From positions 1 to 21,977 of the forward strand of contig JAZOOR010000032.1 of NCBI GenBank assembly GCA_045655125.1: a DNA stretch of 21,977 bases, written 5' to 3'. The DNA is from SIG578 sp045655125 (lineage in GTDB: Bacteria > Bacillota > Clostridia > Oscillospirales > Ruminococcaceae). The translations under genes were made by a program, and so were the position numbers. The notes under the pieces were generated by a model. That model was not told where the DNA came from. It ran no database searches and saw only the letters and a list, made by a program, of their open reading frames with translations. Positions 1 to 7,477 of this stretch are shown here, piece after piece; position 1 is the stretch's first letter, and each line of letters begins with the position of its first letter.

Positions 1-93
1 TGGCGGAGACGGAGGGATTTGAACCCTCGCACCGGTTTTAGCCAGCCTACTCCCTTAGCAGGGGAGCCTCTTGAGCCACTTGAGTACGTCTCC
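1..93 (-). tRNA. tRNA-Ser (anticodon GCU), CCA encoded
   Basis: The minus strand folds as a class II tRNA. The acceptor stem GGAGACG pairs with CGTCTCC, followed by an encoded CCA (the tgg at 1-3). The anticodon stem CTCCC/GGGAG encloses the loop CTGCTAA, giving anticodon GCU, which reads AGC and AGU. A long variable arm and a GGTTCAAATCC T-loop are present, as expected for tRNA-Ser. It is the second gene of a two-tRNA transcript started at the promoter at 241-270. Confidence 0.95.
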
Positions 94-136
94 ATAGCTT
101 AAGTTAAATTAAGGATAATATCATAGAAAAAAGGTG

Positions 137-225
<89 letters not shown>

Positions 226-240
226 TCGGTGACAAATGAT

Positions 241-270
241 ATCATACCATATCCCTTGCCTAAATGTCAA
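241..270 (-). promoter_or_regulatory. sigma-A promoter for the two tRNA-Ser genes
   Basis: On the minus strand, TTGACA (265-270) is separated by 18 bp from TATGAT (241-246). An extended -10 TG lies just upstream of the -10 box. The predicted start is a few bases before the first tRNA, so the pair has its own transcript and is not dependent on readthrough from rqcH. Confidence 0.8.
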
Positions 271-293
271 GCAAATATGAGATAATTTTTTCC

Positions 294-322
294 TGCTGCG
301 CCGCTTTTTATGCGGCGCAGCA
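294..322 (-). terminator. hairpin downstream of rqcH
   Basis: A perfect 11-bp GC-rich inverted repeat (294-304 with 312-322, 7-nt loop) begins 7 bp past the rqcH stop codon and before the tRNA promoter. On the minus strand the hairpin is followed by GGAAAAAATTATC, not a clean T-run, so this is a weak or atypical intrinsic terminator. Confidence 0.6.
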
Positions 323-328
323 TATTTA

Positions 329-2080
329 CTATTTTACAGAGAGCTTTTGCGAGAGCTCGGGGTCGGGAGTGACGAGTACAGTCTTGTAAAAATCATAGAT
401 TACCATGCCCGGTTTAGCGCCCGAGGGCTTTTTTACATTTCTTATAGCAGTGTAATCTACCGCCACTTTACTCGAATTCCTTGCCTTGCTGTTGTATGCG
501 GCAAGGCAGGCGGCTTCAGCAAGAGTAGAGTCGGGAACATCCTTGCCCTCGGTTACAATTATTGTGTGAGAGCCGGGGATTTTCTGTGTATGCAGCCAAA
601 TATCGCTTTTTGCCGCCTCACGCAGCGTCAATCTGTCATTTTGGATATTGTTTCTGCCACAAAGAATTGTAAATCCGTCTGAGGAAAAGTATTTAATATA
701 GGGAATAGAGGTCTTCATCTGTTTCTTATCCACTTTTTTGTGGATATAGCGTTGCTCATACAGTTCCTCACGAATTGCAGCAAGCTCAGTTTCAGATGAA
801 GCGCGTGAAAGGCTATCAAAAACCGAATCAATATAAAGAAGCTCTGCTTCGCCGCTTTTTATAAGCTCGGTAAGCATTTTTTCGGCGGTATCTGCCTTGC
901 GGTACTCGTTGTAGTATTTCTGCGCGTTGGCCGCAGGGGTAAGACGGGTATCGAGAGCTATCTCGATTTCGTTTTGTGCCTCATCATAGAAATCAACAAG
1001 TCGCACCGAGGGCTGACCCTTTTGTATGGCGCTCAGATTGGCGTAAAGTATATCACCTTTACGGCGCAAAATGTCCTTGTCTCTGCACTTTTCAAGGTCG
1101 CCTCTCTGATTTGCAAGTTTTCTTGCAATACGGTCGGAGATATTAACAACAGTTTTGAGTAAATCTCCGCTTTTTTGGCGCACGCGCTCTAACCTGTCGC
1201 GCTCGGTGTAGAAATTATCAAGCAGACTGTCAAGACTGTCGAAGGAGCGGAGTGTCATAGTATGCCCGTACTGATGAATAGGGAAGAATGAGAAATCCTT
1301 GGGGGTTCTGTTTTGATCATAAATTGCAGTGGGCACAGGGTCTGCAAGATACTTTTTAAGCTGTGAAATAAAAAAGAAAAGTTTGTCAAACATATCTGAG
1401 GTAAGCTCTTCGCAGCCAATGTCAGTGTTTCTCGCGGCATAAAAGGAAATTTCGCGGCAGATAATAGGCGAAAGGCCGCTGTAAAGATTAAGGAGCGCGC
1501 GGCTTAAAGGCGCCTCTTTGCAGCCATCAATATCCGACCTGATTTCCTCATTTGAAATCTCAAATATATTCTTTTTATCCTGCGGCGGCGGGAGCTCGTA
1601 TTTTGCGGCAGGCAGAACAAAGCGAAAGCTCGAAACATCGGCATTTACCCTGCGGATAGCATCAATTATTGTTCCGTTTTCATTTATCAGAATAATGTTG
1701 CTGTTATGTCCCATTATTTCAATGCAAAGGGTGATTGTAACGGGGTCTGCAAGCTCATTCAAAACCTCAAAGTCAATAAACAGCACGCGGTCAAGCCCAA
1801 GCTGACGCACCCCAAGTAATTTACCGCCCGAAAGGTGCTTTCTTAGTAGCATACAAAACATAGGCGGAACAGACGGGTTTTCGGGCTGATTCTGGGTAAA
1901 ATGAATTCGCGCGCCCATAGCACCTGCCGAAAGAAGCAGCTTGCCGTTGCCGTTTTTATGGCGCAACGAAAGAATAATAGAATCTCGCGCAGGCTGTGAA
2001 ACCTTTTCAATTCTCGCGCCCACATAGTCGCGGCTTAGCTTATTTGCAATTATAGATAAACAAACTCCGTCAAGCGCCAT
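329..2080 (-). CDS. rqcH: RqcH (Rqc2/NEMF homologue, NFACT family), ribosome-associated quality control
   Basis: This 583-residue protein is a full-length NFACT-family protein, older names FbpA, YloA or fibronectin-binding. In the best studied member (B. subtilis RqcH) it binds stalled 50S-peptidyl-tRNA complexes and directs alanine tailing of the nascent chain using tRNA-Ala. The sequence shows the NFACT-N domain at the start with the Asp97-Arg98 pair in GLDRV, at the same positions as the essential pair in B. subtilis. An EIMGHNSN motif follows near residue 120, then a charged helical coiled-coil middle at about 285-430. The C-terminal NFACT-R domain is at about 455-575, with the SDIWLHTQ.PGSH motif. 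The start has an excellent Shine-Dalgarno sequence (AAGGAGGG). The gene has its own promoter, divergent from dnaX, and an AT-rich leader. Confidence 0.95.
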   Translation of the reverse strand: MALDGVCLSIIANKLSRDYVGARIEKVSQPARDSIILSLRHKNGNGKLLLSAGAMGARIHFTQNQPENPSVPPMFCMLLRKHLSGGKLLGVRQLGLDRVLFIDFEVLNELADPVTITLCIEIMGHNSNIILINENGTIIDAIRRVNADVSSFRFVLPAAKYELPPPQDKKNIFEISNEEIRSDIDGCKEAPLSRALLNLYSGLSPIICREISFYAARNTDIGCEELTSDMFDKLFFFISQLKKYLADPVPTAIYDQNRTPKDFSFFPIHQYGHTMTLRSFDSLDSLLDNFYTERDRLERVRQKSGDLLKTVVNISDRIARKLANQRGDLEKCRDKDILRRKGDILYANLSAIQKGQPSVRLVDFYDEAQNEIEIALDTRLTPAANAQKYYNEYRKADTAEKMLTELIKSGEAELLYIDSVFDSLSRASSETELAAIREELYEQRYIHKKVDKKQMKTSIPYIKYFSSDGFTILCGRNNIQNDRLTLREAAKSDIWLHTQKIPGSHTIIVTEGKDVPDSTLAEAACLAAYNSKARNSSKVAVDYTAIRNVKKPSGAKPGMVIYDFYKTVLVTPDPELSQKLSVK

Positions 2081-2109
2081 TTAGCCCGCCCTCCTTTACA
2101 TTTTTTATT

Positions 2110-2138
2110 ATCATACCACAAACTGCCTCATTTTTCAA
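2110..2138 (-). promoter_or_regulatory. sigma-A promoter of rqcH
   Basis: On the minus strand, TTGAAA (2133-2138) and TATGAT (2110-2115) are 17 bp apart, with an extended -10 TG. It drives rqcH and is back to back with the dnaX promoter. Confidence 0.7.
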
Positions 2139-2160
2139 TGCCGAATAAGGTTTTTTTGAA

Positions 2161-2189
2161 TTGACATTATGCCTTAGAAAAGATATAAT
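2161..2189 (+). promoter_or_regulatory. consensus sigma-A promoter of the dnaX operon
   Basis: TTGACA (2161-2166) and TATAAT (2184-2189) are separated by 17 bp, so both boxes match the consensus exactly at ideal spacing. The predicted start is near 2196, giving a short leader before the dnaX ATG at 2222 with GGGGAGG as ribosome binding site. Confidence 0.85.
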
Positions 2190-2221
2190 GATATATAAGA
2201 ATAAAATGGGGAGGAATCGGT

Positions 2222-3853
2222 ATGCATAAGGCGCTTTACCGTAAATGGCGTCCGCAGATTTTTGAGGATGTTATCGGTCAGGATTATATCGTAACCGTTT
2301 TGAAAAATCAGGTCGCAACGGGAAAAGTGGGGCATGCCTATCTGTTTACGGGCTCCCGCGGAACAGGTAAAACCACCTGTGCTAAAATATTTTCAAAGGC
2401 GGTAAACTGTGAGCAGAACCTCTGCGGAAATCCCTGCCTTGAATGCTCTGTTTGCAAAAGCATTGGAAATAACTCGGCTATTGATGTTGTTGAAATAGAT
2501 GCCGCCAGCCATACGGGTGTTGATAATATAAGAGATATTATCGAGGAGTCGGCTTTTCTTCCTGCCGTTTGTAAGTACAGGGTTTATATCATAGACGAGG
2601 CGCATATGCTCAGCACAAGCGCATTTAACGCTCTGCTTAAGATAATGGAAGAGCCGCCTGCTCACGTTATTTTTATTCTTGCAACAACCGAGGTTCATCA
2701 GGTCCCCGTAACTATAATTTCCCGTTGCCAGCGATTTGATTTTCAAAGAATTGAGGACTCTCTTATCGTTTCTCAGCTCTTAAAGGTGGCACAGGGCGAG
2801 GGAATACAGCTTGATGAGGACGGCGCAGAGATAATCGCCCGCCTCTCTGACGGTGGTATGCGCGATGCGCTTTCGCTCTTTGACCAGTGCGCCTCTTTCG
2901 ATAACCACGTTACAAGCAGCGTTGTTTCTAAGGTTTCAGGTCAGGCAGACCGCTCTTTTATTCTTGAAATGGCAAGGGCTGCCATAGAGGAAAATGCAGC
3001 AGCAGCCTTAAAGCTCACAAGGAAAGCCCATAGCGGCTCGCTTTCGTTTAGCTTCATTACCTCAGAACTTATTTCGTTCTACCGCGATGTTATGATTGCA
3101 AAATCGGTAGGATGTGGTGATAGTGAGCTGTTCTTGGCGGGAACAGATTTAGAGGAGCTTGCCGTCTATGCCGATAAAATGTCGCTTGCGCAGATAATGT
3201 TCTGCCTTGACACACTTTCCGAAACACTTAATACCCTCGGAAAATCAGCATACCAGAGTGTGCTTTTTGAGCAGTGTATGATAAAGCTTTGCTCTCCGTT
3301 TTTAAGTAGTGACCCCGAGGCAATCTTAGCCCGCCTTGAAAAATTAGAGCGCCGCTTAAATTCTGTCCCTGCCGATTTTTCACCATTTGCCGCGCCTATA
3401 AAATCGGAAAACAAGCCTCAGACAAAGCCTGAACCCTCTCTGTCCAAACAGCCTCAGAGCACTGCACCAAAAGCACCCGCCACACCCTCTGCTCCCATAG
3501 CTCCCGCTCCCTCGTCTGAAGTAGCAGGGAAACAGCCCTTTGAGCTTTGGGAACAGGTGCTCAATACTCTGTCCCTTAGCAATCCTCCGCTTTACGGTGC
3601 TCTGCGTCAATCAAAGGCTTATATAGAAAACGATATAGTTTATATTGATACCAATGATTTTTCGTTTGCAATACTCAAAGGCAGCGAGCAAAACAGACAG
3701 GCTCTGAAATCTGCCGTTGCCAGTGCTTCGGGAAAGCCACTTAAGATTGCGCAGTATAAAGAAAAAAATCAGACAACCTCGGCAGATAGCAGCGCTATGG
3801 CAGAAATTCTAAAGCGCGCTGCACGCAACGGAGTGGATATTCATAAAGACTAA
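2222..3853 (+). CDS. dnaX: DNA polymerase III subunit tau (clamp-loader ATPase)
   Basis: This 543-residue AAA+ clamp-loader subunit loads the beta clamp and couples polymerases at the fork. Visible motifs are Walker A GSRGTGKT (44-51), a zinc ribbon Cys63-x8-Cys72-x2-Cys75-x2-Cys78, Walker B IIDEAH (123-128), sensor 1 TTE (155-157) and the SRC arginine finger (167-169). Clamp-loader domain III follows. A Pro/Ala/Ser-rich linker at about 390-440 leads to a small C-terminal tau domain. The start is supported by GGGGAGG 8 nt upstream. It is the first gene of a run ending beyond smpB. The small SRP RNA gene that often precedes dnaX in Bacillus is absent from the 141-bp gap. I see no convincing programmed frameshift that would yield a gamma form. 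Confidence 0.96.
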   Translation: MHKALYRKWRPQIFEDVIGQDYIVTVLKNQVATGKVGHAYLFTGSRGTGKTTCAKIFSKAVNCEQNLCGNPCLECSVCKSIGNNSAIDVVEIDAASHTGVDNIRDIIEESAFLPAVCKYRVYIIDEAHMLSTSAFNALLKIMEEPPAHVIFILATTEVHQVPVTIISRCQRFDFQRIEDSLIVSQLLKVAQGEGIQLDEDGAEIIARLSDGGMRDALSLFDQCASFDNHVTSSVVSKVSGQADRSFILEMARAAIEENAAAALKLTRKAHSGSLSFSFITSELISFYRDVMIAKSVGCGDSELFLAGTDLEELAVYADKMSLAQIMFCLDTLSETLNTLGKSAYQSVLFEQCMIKLCSPFLSSDPEAILARLEKLERRLNSVPADFSPFAAPIKSENKPQTKPEPSLSKQPQSTAPKAPATPSAPIAPAPSSEVAGKQPFELWEQVLNTLSLSNPPLYGALRQSKAYIENDIVYIDTNDFSFAILKGSEQNRQALKSAVASASGKPLKIAQYKEKNQTTSADSSAMAEILKRAARNGVDIHKD

Positions 3854-3864
3854 GGAGCTTTAAG

Positions 3865-4593
3865 ATGAATGAATTATCATCGCTTTTAGATAAATATAAA
3901 AGCATAGTTGTATTTGACACAGAAACCACGGGGCTTGATTTCAGTTCTGATCAGATAATAGAGCTTGCCGCTGTAAAAATCATAAAAAACGAGCGTGACA
4001 AGATTGTAATCTGCGACGAAATGGATGAGTTTATTTCTTTGCCCGAGGGTGAAAAGCTTGACCCATTTGTTGTAAACCTTACGGGAATTACCGACGAGAT
4101 GCTCAGAGAAAAGGGAATAAGTATGACCTTGGCAGCAAAGCGGTTTTTTGATATGTCCTGTGACGGACCAACTCTGCTTGTCGCACACAACGCGCAGTTT
4201 GATTTGATGTTCACAAGAAACCTGCTTCGCGGCTGCAAATATAGCTGCAAACTTGATTTTCTTGATACTCTGACGGTGTATAAGGACAGAAGACCTTACC
4301 CACACAAGCTAAAGGATGCTATAACTGCGTACGGGCTTGACGGAAAGGTGCAAAACAGCCACCGCGCCATTGACGATGTAAAGGCACTGGTCGAGGTGCT
4401 TATGGCAATGGATGCCGAGCGCCCCGATTTAGAGCAGTACATAAATCTTTTTGGGTTTAACCAAAAATACGGCATCAGCGGAGAAAAAATCCGCGGTGTC
4501 AGATATGTTCCGCAAAATTTTCACGATAAAAAAACTCTCGTTGAGGAAACTCTTTATTCCTATTTAAGAAAAGTTCCCTCGGCAGCGGTTTAA
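3865..4593 (+). CDS. DEDDh 3'-5' exonuclease, DnaQ-like
   Basis: This 242-residue exonuclease belongs to the DnaQ/RNase T superfamily. Exo I is FDTETTG with Asp18 and Glu20. Exo II is AHNAQFD with Asp113. Exo III is SHRAIDDV with His166 and Asp171, which makes it DEDDh. These residues bind two metal ions and hydrolyse single-stranded ends. The gene begins 11 bp after dnaX with an AAGGAG ribosome binding site, so it is co-transcribed with the clamp loader. About 60 residues after the catalytic fold have no motif I recognise. Its place between dnaX and ebfC suggests a role in replication proofreading or repair, as a stand-alone epsilon-like activity. Clostridial PolC carries its own exonuclease, so an RNA or repair substrate is equally possible. 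Confidence 0.9.
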   Translation: MNELSSLLDKYKSIVVFDTETTGLDFSSDQIIELAAVKIIKNERDKIVICDEMDEFISLPEGEKLDPFVVNLTGITDEMLREKGISMTLAAKRFFDMSCDGPTLLVAHNAQFDLMFTRNLLRGCKYSCKLDFLDTLTVYKDRRPYPHKLKDAITAYGLDGKVQNSHRAIDDVKALVEVLMAMDAERPDLEQYINLFGFNQKYGISGEKIRGVRYVPQNFHDKKTLVEETLYSYLRKVPSAAV

Positions 4594-4614
4594 AAACAGA
4601 AAGGATAGATCAAA

Positions 4615-4965
4615 ATGAAAGCAAGACTTCCTCAGGGCTACGGCTCTAATGGTATGAACCCCAACAATATGATGAAACAGGTGCAGAAGATGCAGGCCGA
4701 TATGCAGGCAGCACAAGAAGAGCTTGAGCAAAAGGAATATACCTCTATTGTAGGGGGTGGCGCTGTTGAGATAACTATGACAGGTAAAAAGAATGTTACC
4801 TCTGTCAAAATCAAGCCCGAGGTTGTTGACCCCGACGATGTAGAAATGCTTGAAGACCTTGTTGTAGCAGCAGTTAACGATGTTATTTCAAAGGTTGAAA
4901 ACGATTCTTCTGAAACTATGCAGCAGATAACAGGCTCTATGCCCAATATCCCCGGTCTTTTCTAA
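4615..4965 (+). CDS. ebfC: YbaB/EbfC family nucleoid-associated protein
   Basis: This 116-residue protein has the typical YbaB/EbfC pattern. A Met/Gln-rich first helix (MMKQVQKMQADMQAAQEEL, about 18-37) is followed by the conserved EITMTGKKNVTSVKI strand region and a C-terminal acidic helix with DLVVAAVNDVI. Family members form dimers that bind DNA without strong sequence specificity and are often encoded between dnaX and recR, as here. The start has an AAAGGAT ribosome binding site. The N-terminal 15 residues before the first helix are variable and Gly/Asn-rich. Confidence 0.93.
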   Translation: MKARLPQGYGSNGMNPNNMMKQVQKMQADMQAAQEELEQKEYTSIVGGGAVEITMTGKKNVTSVKIKPEVVDPDDVEMLEDLVVAAVNDVISKVENDSSETMQQITGSMPNIPGLF

Positions 4966-4992
4966 ACCTTAATTTGAAAGGAACTATCTCTT

Positions 4993-5595
4993 ATGAGCTC
5001 AACCGTTCCCAGCCTTGTAAAGCTAATAGAACAGTTTGAAAAGCTGCCTGGTATCGGCAGAAAATCTGCGCAGAGAATGGCATTTTTTATGCTCTCTCAG
5101 CCGATAGAGAAGGCAGAAGAGTTTGCAAACGCAGTTGTAACTGCGCATAAATCCATTCGCCGCTGTAGCGTATGCTGTAACCTTTCAGAGCAGGAAATAT
5201 GCCCTGTGTGCAGCAACCCTATGCGTGACAGAACAACTGTTTGTATAGTAGAAAGCCCGCGTGATGTTATGAGCTTTGAGCGGGTAGGAGAATACCGCGG
5301 ACTTTATCACGTTCTGCACGGTCTTATTTCTCCCCTTGATAATATCGGTCCCGATGCTATCTGCATAGATGAGCTGATAAAAAGGCTTGACGAAGGAGAA
5401 ATTAAAGAGGCTATTATGGCAACAGGCGCCACCACCGAGGGTGAGGCGACCGCAATTTATATTTCAAATAAAATTTTAAAACCGAGAGGTATTAAGGTTA
5501 CAAGATTATCCTATGGTATTCCCATCGGCAGTAACTTAGAGTATGCCGATGAAATGACTCTGCTCAGAGCCTTAAAGGACAGAAACGAATTTTAA
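4993..5595 (+). CDS. recR: Recombination mediator protein RecR
   Basis: This 200-residue protein has the standard RecR length and order. A helix-hairpin-helix LPGIGRKSAQR lies at about 18-28. A C4 zinc finger uses Cys58, Cys61, Cys70 and Cys73, and a TOPRIM domain runs from about 82 to 175 with VESPRDV and LHGLISPLDNIGP. A Walker-B-like C-terminal segment follows. RecR acts with RecO and RecF to load RecA on SSB-coated gaps. It follows ebfC by 27 bp with GAAAGGA as ribosome binding site, the usual dnaX-ebfC-recR arrangement of Firmicutes. Confidence 0.96.
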   Translation: MSSTVPSLVKLIEQFEKLPGIGRKSAQRMAFFMLSQPIEKAEEFANAVVTAHKSIRRCSVCCNLSEQEICPVCSNPMRDRTTVCIVESPRDVMSFERVGEYRGLYHVLHGLISPLDNIGPDAICIDELIKRLDEGEIKEAIMATGATTEGEATAIYISNKILKPRGIKVTRLSYGIPIGSNLEYADEMTLLRALKDRNEF

Positions 5596-5625
5596 TTCTA
5601 ACTTAATAGAAAGTGAGGTGAACAA

Positions 5626-6099
5626 ATGGCAGAGGATAAAAACCGCAATATAACCCAAAACCGTAAGGCATTTCACGATTATTTTATCGATGAAAGCTTT
5701 GAGGCGGGTATAGAGCTTTTCGGAACAGAGGTTAAATCTATCCGTATGGGCACCGTTAATTTAAAGGACTCCTATTGTGAGATAGATAAAGGCGAGCTGT
5801 TTGTTCACGGAATGCATATAAGCCCCTACGAAAAGGGAAATATATTTAATAGAGACCCGCTGCGCCCCAAAAAGCTTCTGATGCACAAAAGGGAAATAAA
5901 CCGCCTTTTTGGTCTTGTAAAGCGTGATGGCTTTACACTTATTCCGCTCTCTCTTTATTTTAAAGGTAGCCGCGTGAAGATGTCACTCGGACTTTGCCGA
6001 GGAAAAAAGCTTTATGATAAACGCGAGGATGCCGCAAAGAGAGATGCAAAACGCGAAATTGAAAGAAATTTAAAATCAAGACAACGAGGTGAAGACTAA
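5626..6099 (+). CDS. smpB: SsrA-binding protein SmpB
   Basis: This 157-residue SmpB has the expected length. The conserved start N-R-KAFHDYFI leads to GIELFGTEVKSIR, the beta-barrel segment HISPYEKGN and RDPLRPKKLL. A basic C-terminal tail (KRDAKREIERN, about 138-148) enters the decoding-site mRNA channel in this family. SmpB binds tmRNA and delivers it to stalled ribosomes. Its RNA partner ssrA lies about 870 bp downstream, separated only by the esterase gene whose ATG overlaps the smpB stop (TAATG). The ribosome binding site is GTGAGGTG. Confidence 0.96.
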   Translation: MAEDKNRNITQNRKAFHDYFIDESFEAGIELFGTEVKSIRMGTVNLKDSYCEIDKGELFVHGMHISPYEKGNIFNRDPLRPKKLLMHKREINRLFGLVKRDGFTLIPLSLYFKGSRVKMSLGLCRGKKLYDKREDAAKRDAKREIERNLKSRQRGED

Positions 6100-6908
6100 T
6101 GATAAACGATAAATTTGAACTTAAAGTAAAAACCAGTGGTCAGGACGCCGACTATACCGCAACCCTTACCTGCTTTATCCCGGATAAGGGTGTTGCAGAG
6201 GTCGAGGGGGGGAGAAGAGCTGTTGTTGTCTGTCCCGGCGGCGGATATAGATATCGTGAGGTTCACGAAGCCGACCCTATCGCCCTTGCTTTTGCTGCAG
6301 CAGGAATTGCAGCATTTATTTTAGATTACAGTGTTGCTCCCGCCCGTTTTCCTCAGGCGGTCTGTGAGGCGGCAGAGGCAGTAAAGCTTGTTCGCGACAA
6401 TGCAGAAAAATGGGATATCAATCCTGATAGAATTATAATTAGCGGATTTTCAGCAGGTGGACATCTTGCCGCAAGCCTCGGCGTTTTCTATGATAAACCC
6501 GAAGTGCTCGAAAATTTAGGCTGCACTGCCGATGAATGTAAGCCTAACGGTATGATTTTGGGTTACCCCGTTATCAGCGGCGGCGAGTATGCCCATAAAG
6601 GCTCTTTTGAAAGACTTACAGGCTGTGAGTATGACACTGAAAAGGCGGAAAAACTTTCCATTGAAAAGCTTGTTTCTAAATCAACTCCGCCCGCATTTGT
6701 ATGGCACACCTTTGAGGATACAACCGTTCCCGTTCAGAATAGCCTGCTTTTTGCAAAAGCTCTTGCCGATAATAATGTAAACTGCGAGCTTCATATCTAT
6801 CCTCACAGTGAACACGGCTCCTGCCTTGCAAATGGTGTTACAGGCAGATTTGTTTTAGAGGCAAAGGATTGGAGTAAGAATGCCATTCGATGGGTAAATA
6901 ATTTATAA
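6099..6908 (+). CDS. alpha/beta hydrolase, acetyl-esterase/HSL-like family
   Basis: This 269-residue hydrolase belongs to the group that includes acetyl xylan and feruloyl esterases. The oxyanion loop is PGGGYRYREVHEADP, beginning near residue 46. The nucleophile elbow is GFSAGGHLA with Ser118. The acid is probably Asp207 in FEDTTVP, and the base His239 in HSEHG. There is no signal peptide or membrane segment, so it is cytoplasmic and may deacetylate imported oligosaccharides or other small esters; the substrate cannot be read from the sequence. Its start codon overlaps the smpB stop (TAATG), with an AACGAGGTG ribosome binding site, implying translational coupling to smpB. That location between smpB and ssrA has no obvious functional reason. 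Confidence 0.88.
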   Translation: MINDKFELKVKTSGQDADYTATLTCFIPDKGVAEVEGGRRAVVVCPGGGYRYREVHEADPIALAFAAAGIAAFILDYSVAPARFPQAVCEAAEAVKLVRDNAEKWDINPDRIIISGFSAGGHLAASLGVFYDKPEVLENLGCTADECKPNGMILGYPVISGGEYAHKGSFERLTGCEYDTEKAEKLSIEKLVSKSTPPAFVWHTFEDTTVPVQNSLLFAKALADNNVNCELHIYPHSEHGSCLANGVTGRFVLEAKDWSKNAIRWVNNL

Positions 6909-6938
6909 TAAAATCCACTCGCACTTTTCGCCCGATTG

Positions 6939-6947
6939 TGATATAAT
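6939..6947 (+). promoter_or_regulatory. extended -10 promoter of ssrA
   Basis: TGATATAAT (6939-6947) is an exact extended -10 element, 31 bp past the esterase stop and 25 bp before the mature tmRNA 5' end. The -35 region (about 6918-6924) matches consensus poorly, as is usual for extended -10 promoters. The transcript would carry a short 5' leader removed by processing. Confidence 0.6.
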
Positions 6948-6972
6948 AATAGGGCAGAAATGCGAGAAACTC

Positions 6973-7321
6973 GGGGGCGTAAAGGCTTCGACGGGGGTTT
7001 TGAGTCACGATAAGCGAGTAGAGGCTCGGACACTCTTTAAAATCCGAAACTTAAATTTAAACGCTAACAATAATAAATTAGCTTACGCTGCCTAAAATGG
7101 CGGCCGTTTGACCTGAGAGTACCACGGCTTAGGCTCAAGCGTCACATTAGTGGTGAACGCACAAGACAGGCACCTCGGGGTCTTGTGTGTATGAGAGGTT
7201 ACCTTTGCAGATAGCTTGTTTACCGGCGCTCTGCACGGGGAATTAAAAAGATAAACTACACTCGTAGAAAGTTGTGATAAAAGGCTTTCGGACGGGGGTT
7301 CGATTCCCCCCGCCTCCACCA
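6973..7321 (+). ncRNA. ssrA: transfer-messenger RNA (tmRNA, 10Sa RNA)
   Basis: This 349-nt one-piece tmRNA rescues ribosomes stalled on broken mRNA with SmpB. The 5' acceptor strand GGGGGCG pairs with CGCCTCC at the 3' end (one G-U), followed by an encoded CCA. The T-arm GGGGGTTCGATTCCCCC is perfect. The tag reading frame starts at the resume codon GCT (7063) and ends at TAA (7093-7095), encoding ANNNKLAYAA. It ends in LAYAA instead of the commoner ALAA, but should still be a ClpXP-type degron. GC-rich segments after the tag frame are consistent with the pseudoknots. Open reading frames on the opposite strand here are shadows. Confidence 0.97.
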
Positions 7322-7327
7322 AAAAAA

Positions 7328-7360
7328 CGGCAAGGATCTTTGAGACTTGCCGATTTTTAT
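7328..7360 (+). terminator. intrinsic terminator of ssrA
   Basis: CGGCAAG (7328-7334) pairs with CTTGCCG (7346-7352), and ATTTTTATTTT follows directly. It starts seven bases after the tmRNA CCA. Confidence 0.9.
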
Positions 7361-7443
7361 TTTAAATTAAACCTGAATAATTCCCCAAAAACAGCATAAA
7401 CTTTTTATACAAATTATAACAGTCTTGTTATAGAAAAATCTTG

Positions 7444-7471
7444 TTGACAAAAGCAATATTTTTGCTATAAT
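7444..7471 (+). promoter_or_regulatory. sigma-A promoter of the aspS-gatC operon
   Basis: TTGACA (7444-7449) and TATAAT (7466-7471) are separated by 16 bp, with an extended -10 TG at 7463. Both hexamers match consensus. Transcription should start near 7478 at the head of the T-box leader. Confidence 0.85.
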
Positions 7472-7477
7472 GATAAA

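Noticed and set aside
347..682. Plus-strand open frames inside rqcH (also 974-1162 and 1518-1805).
   Set aside because: These are shadows of a well-conserved gene on the other strand with no ribosome binding sites.
2081..2221. SRP RNA (ffs/scr) gene upstream of dnaX, as in Bacillus.
   Set aside because: The gap is only 141 bp, filled by two divergent promoters, and no SRP hairpin sequence is present.
3762..3768. Run of seven A in dnaX as a programmed frameshift site for a gamma subunit.
   Set aside because: It lies about 30 codons from the stop, too late to yield a gamma-like product, and no downstream stimulatory stem is evident.
7092..7322. Minus-strand open reading frame across the tmRNA gene.
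   Set aside because: It is antisense to a structured RNA and shows no protein family pattern.
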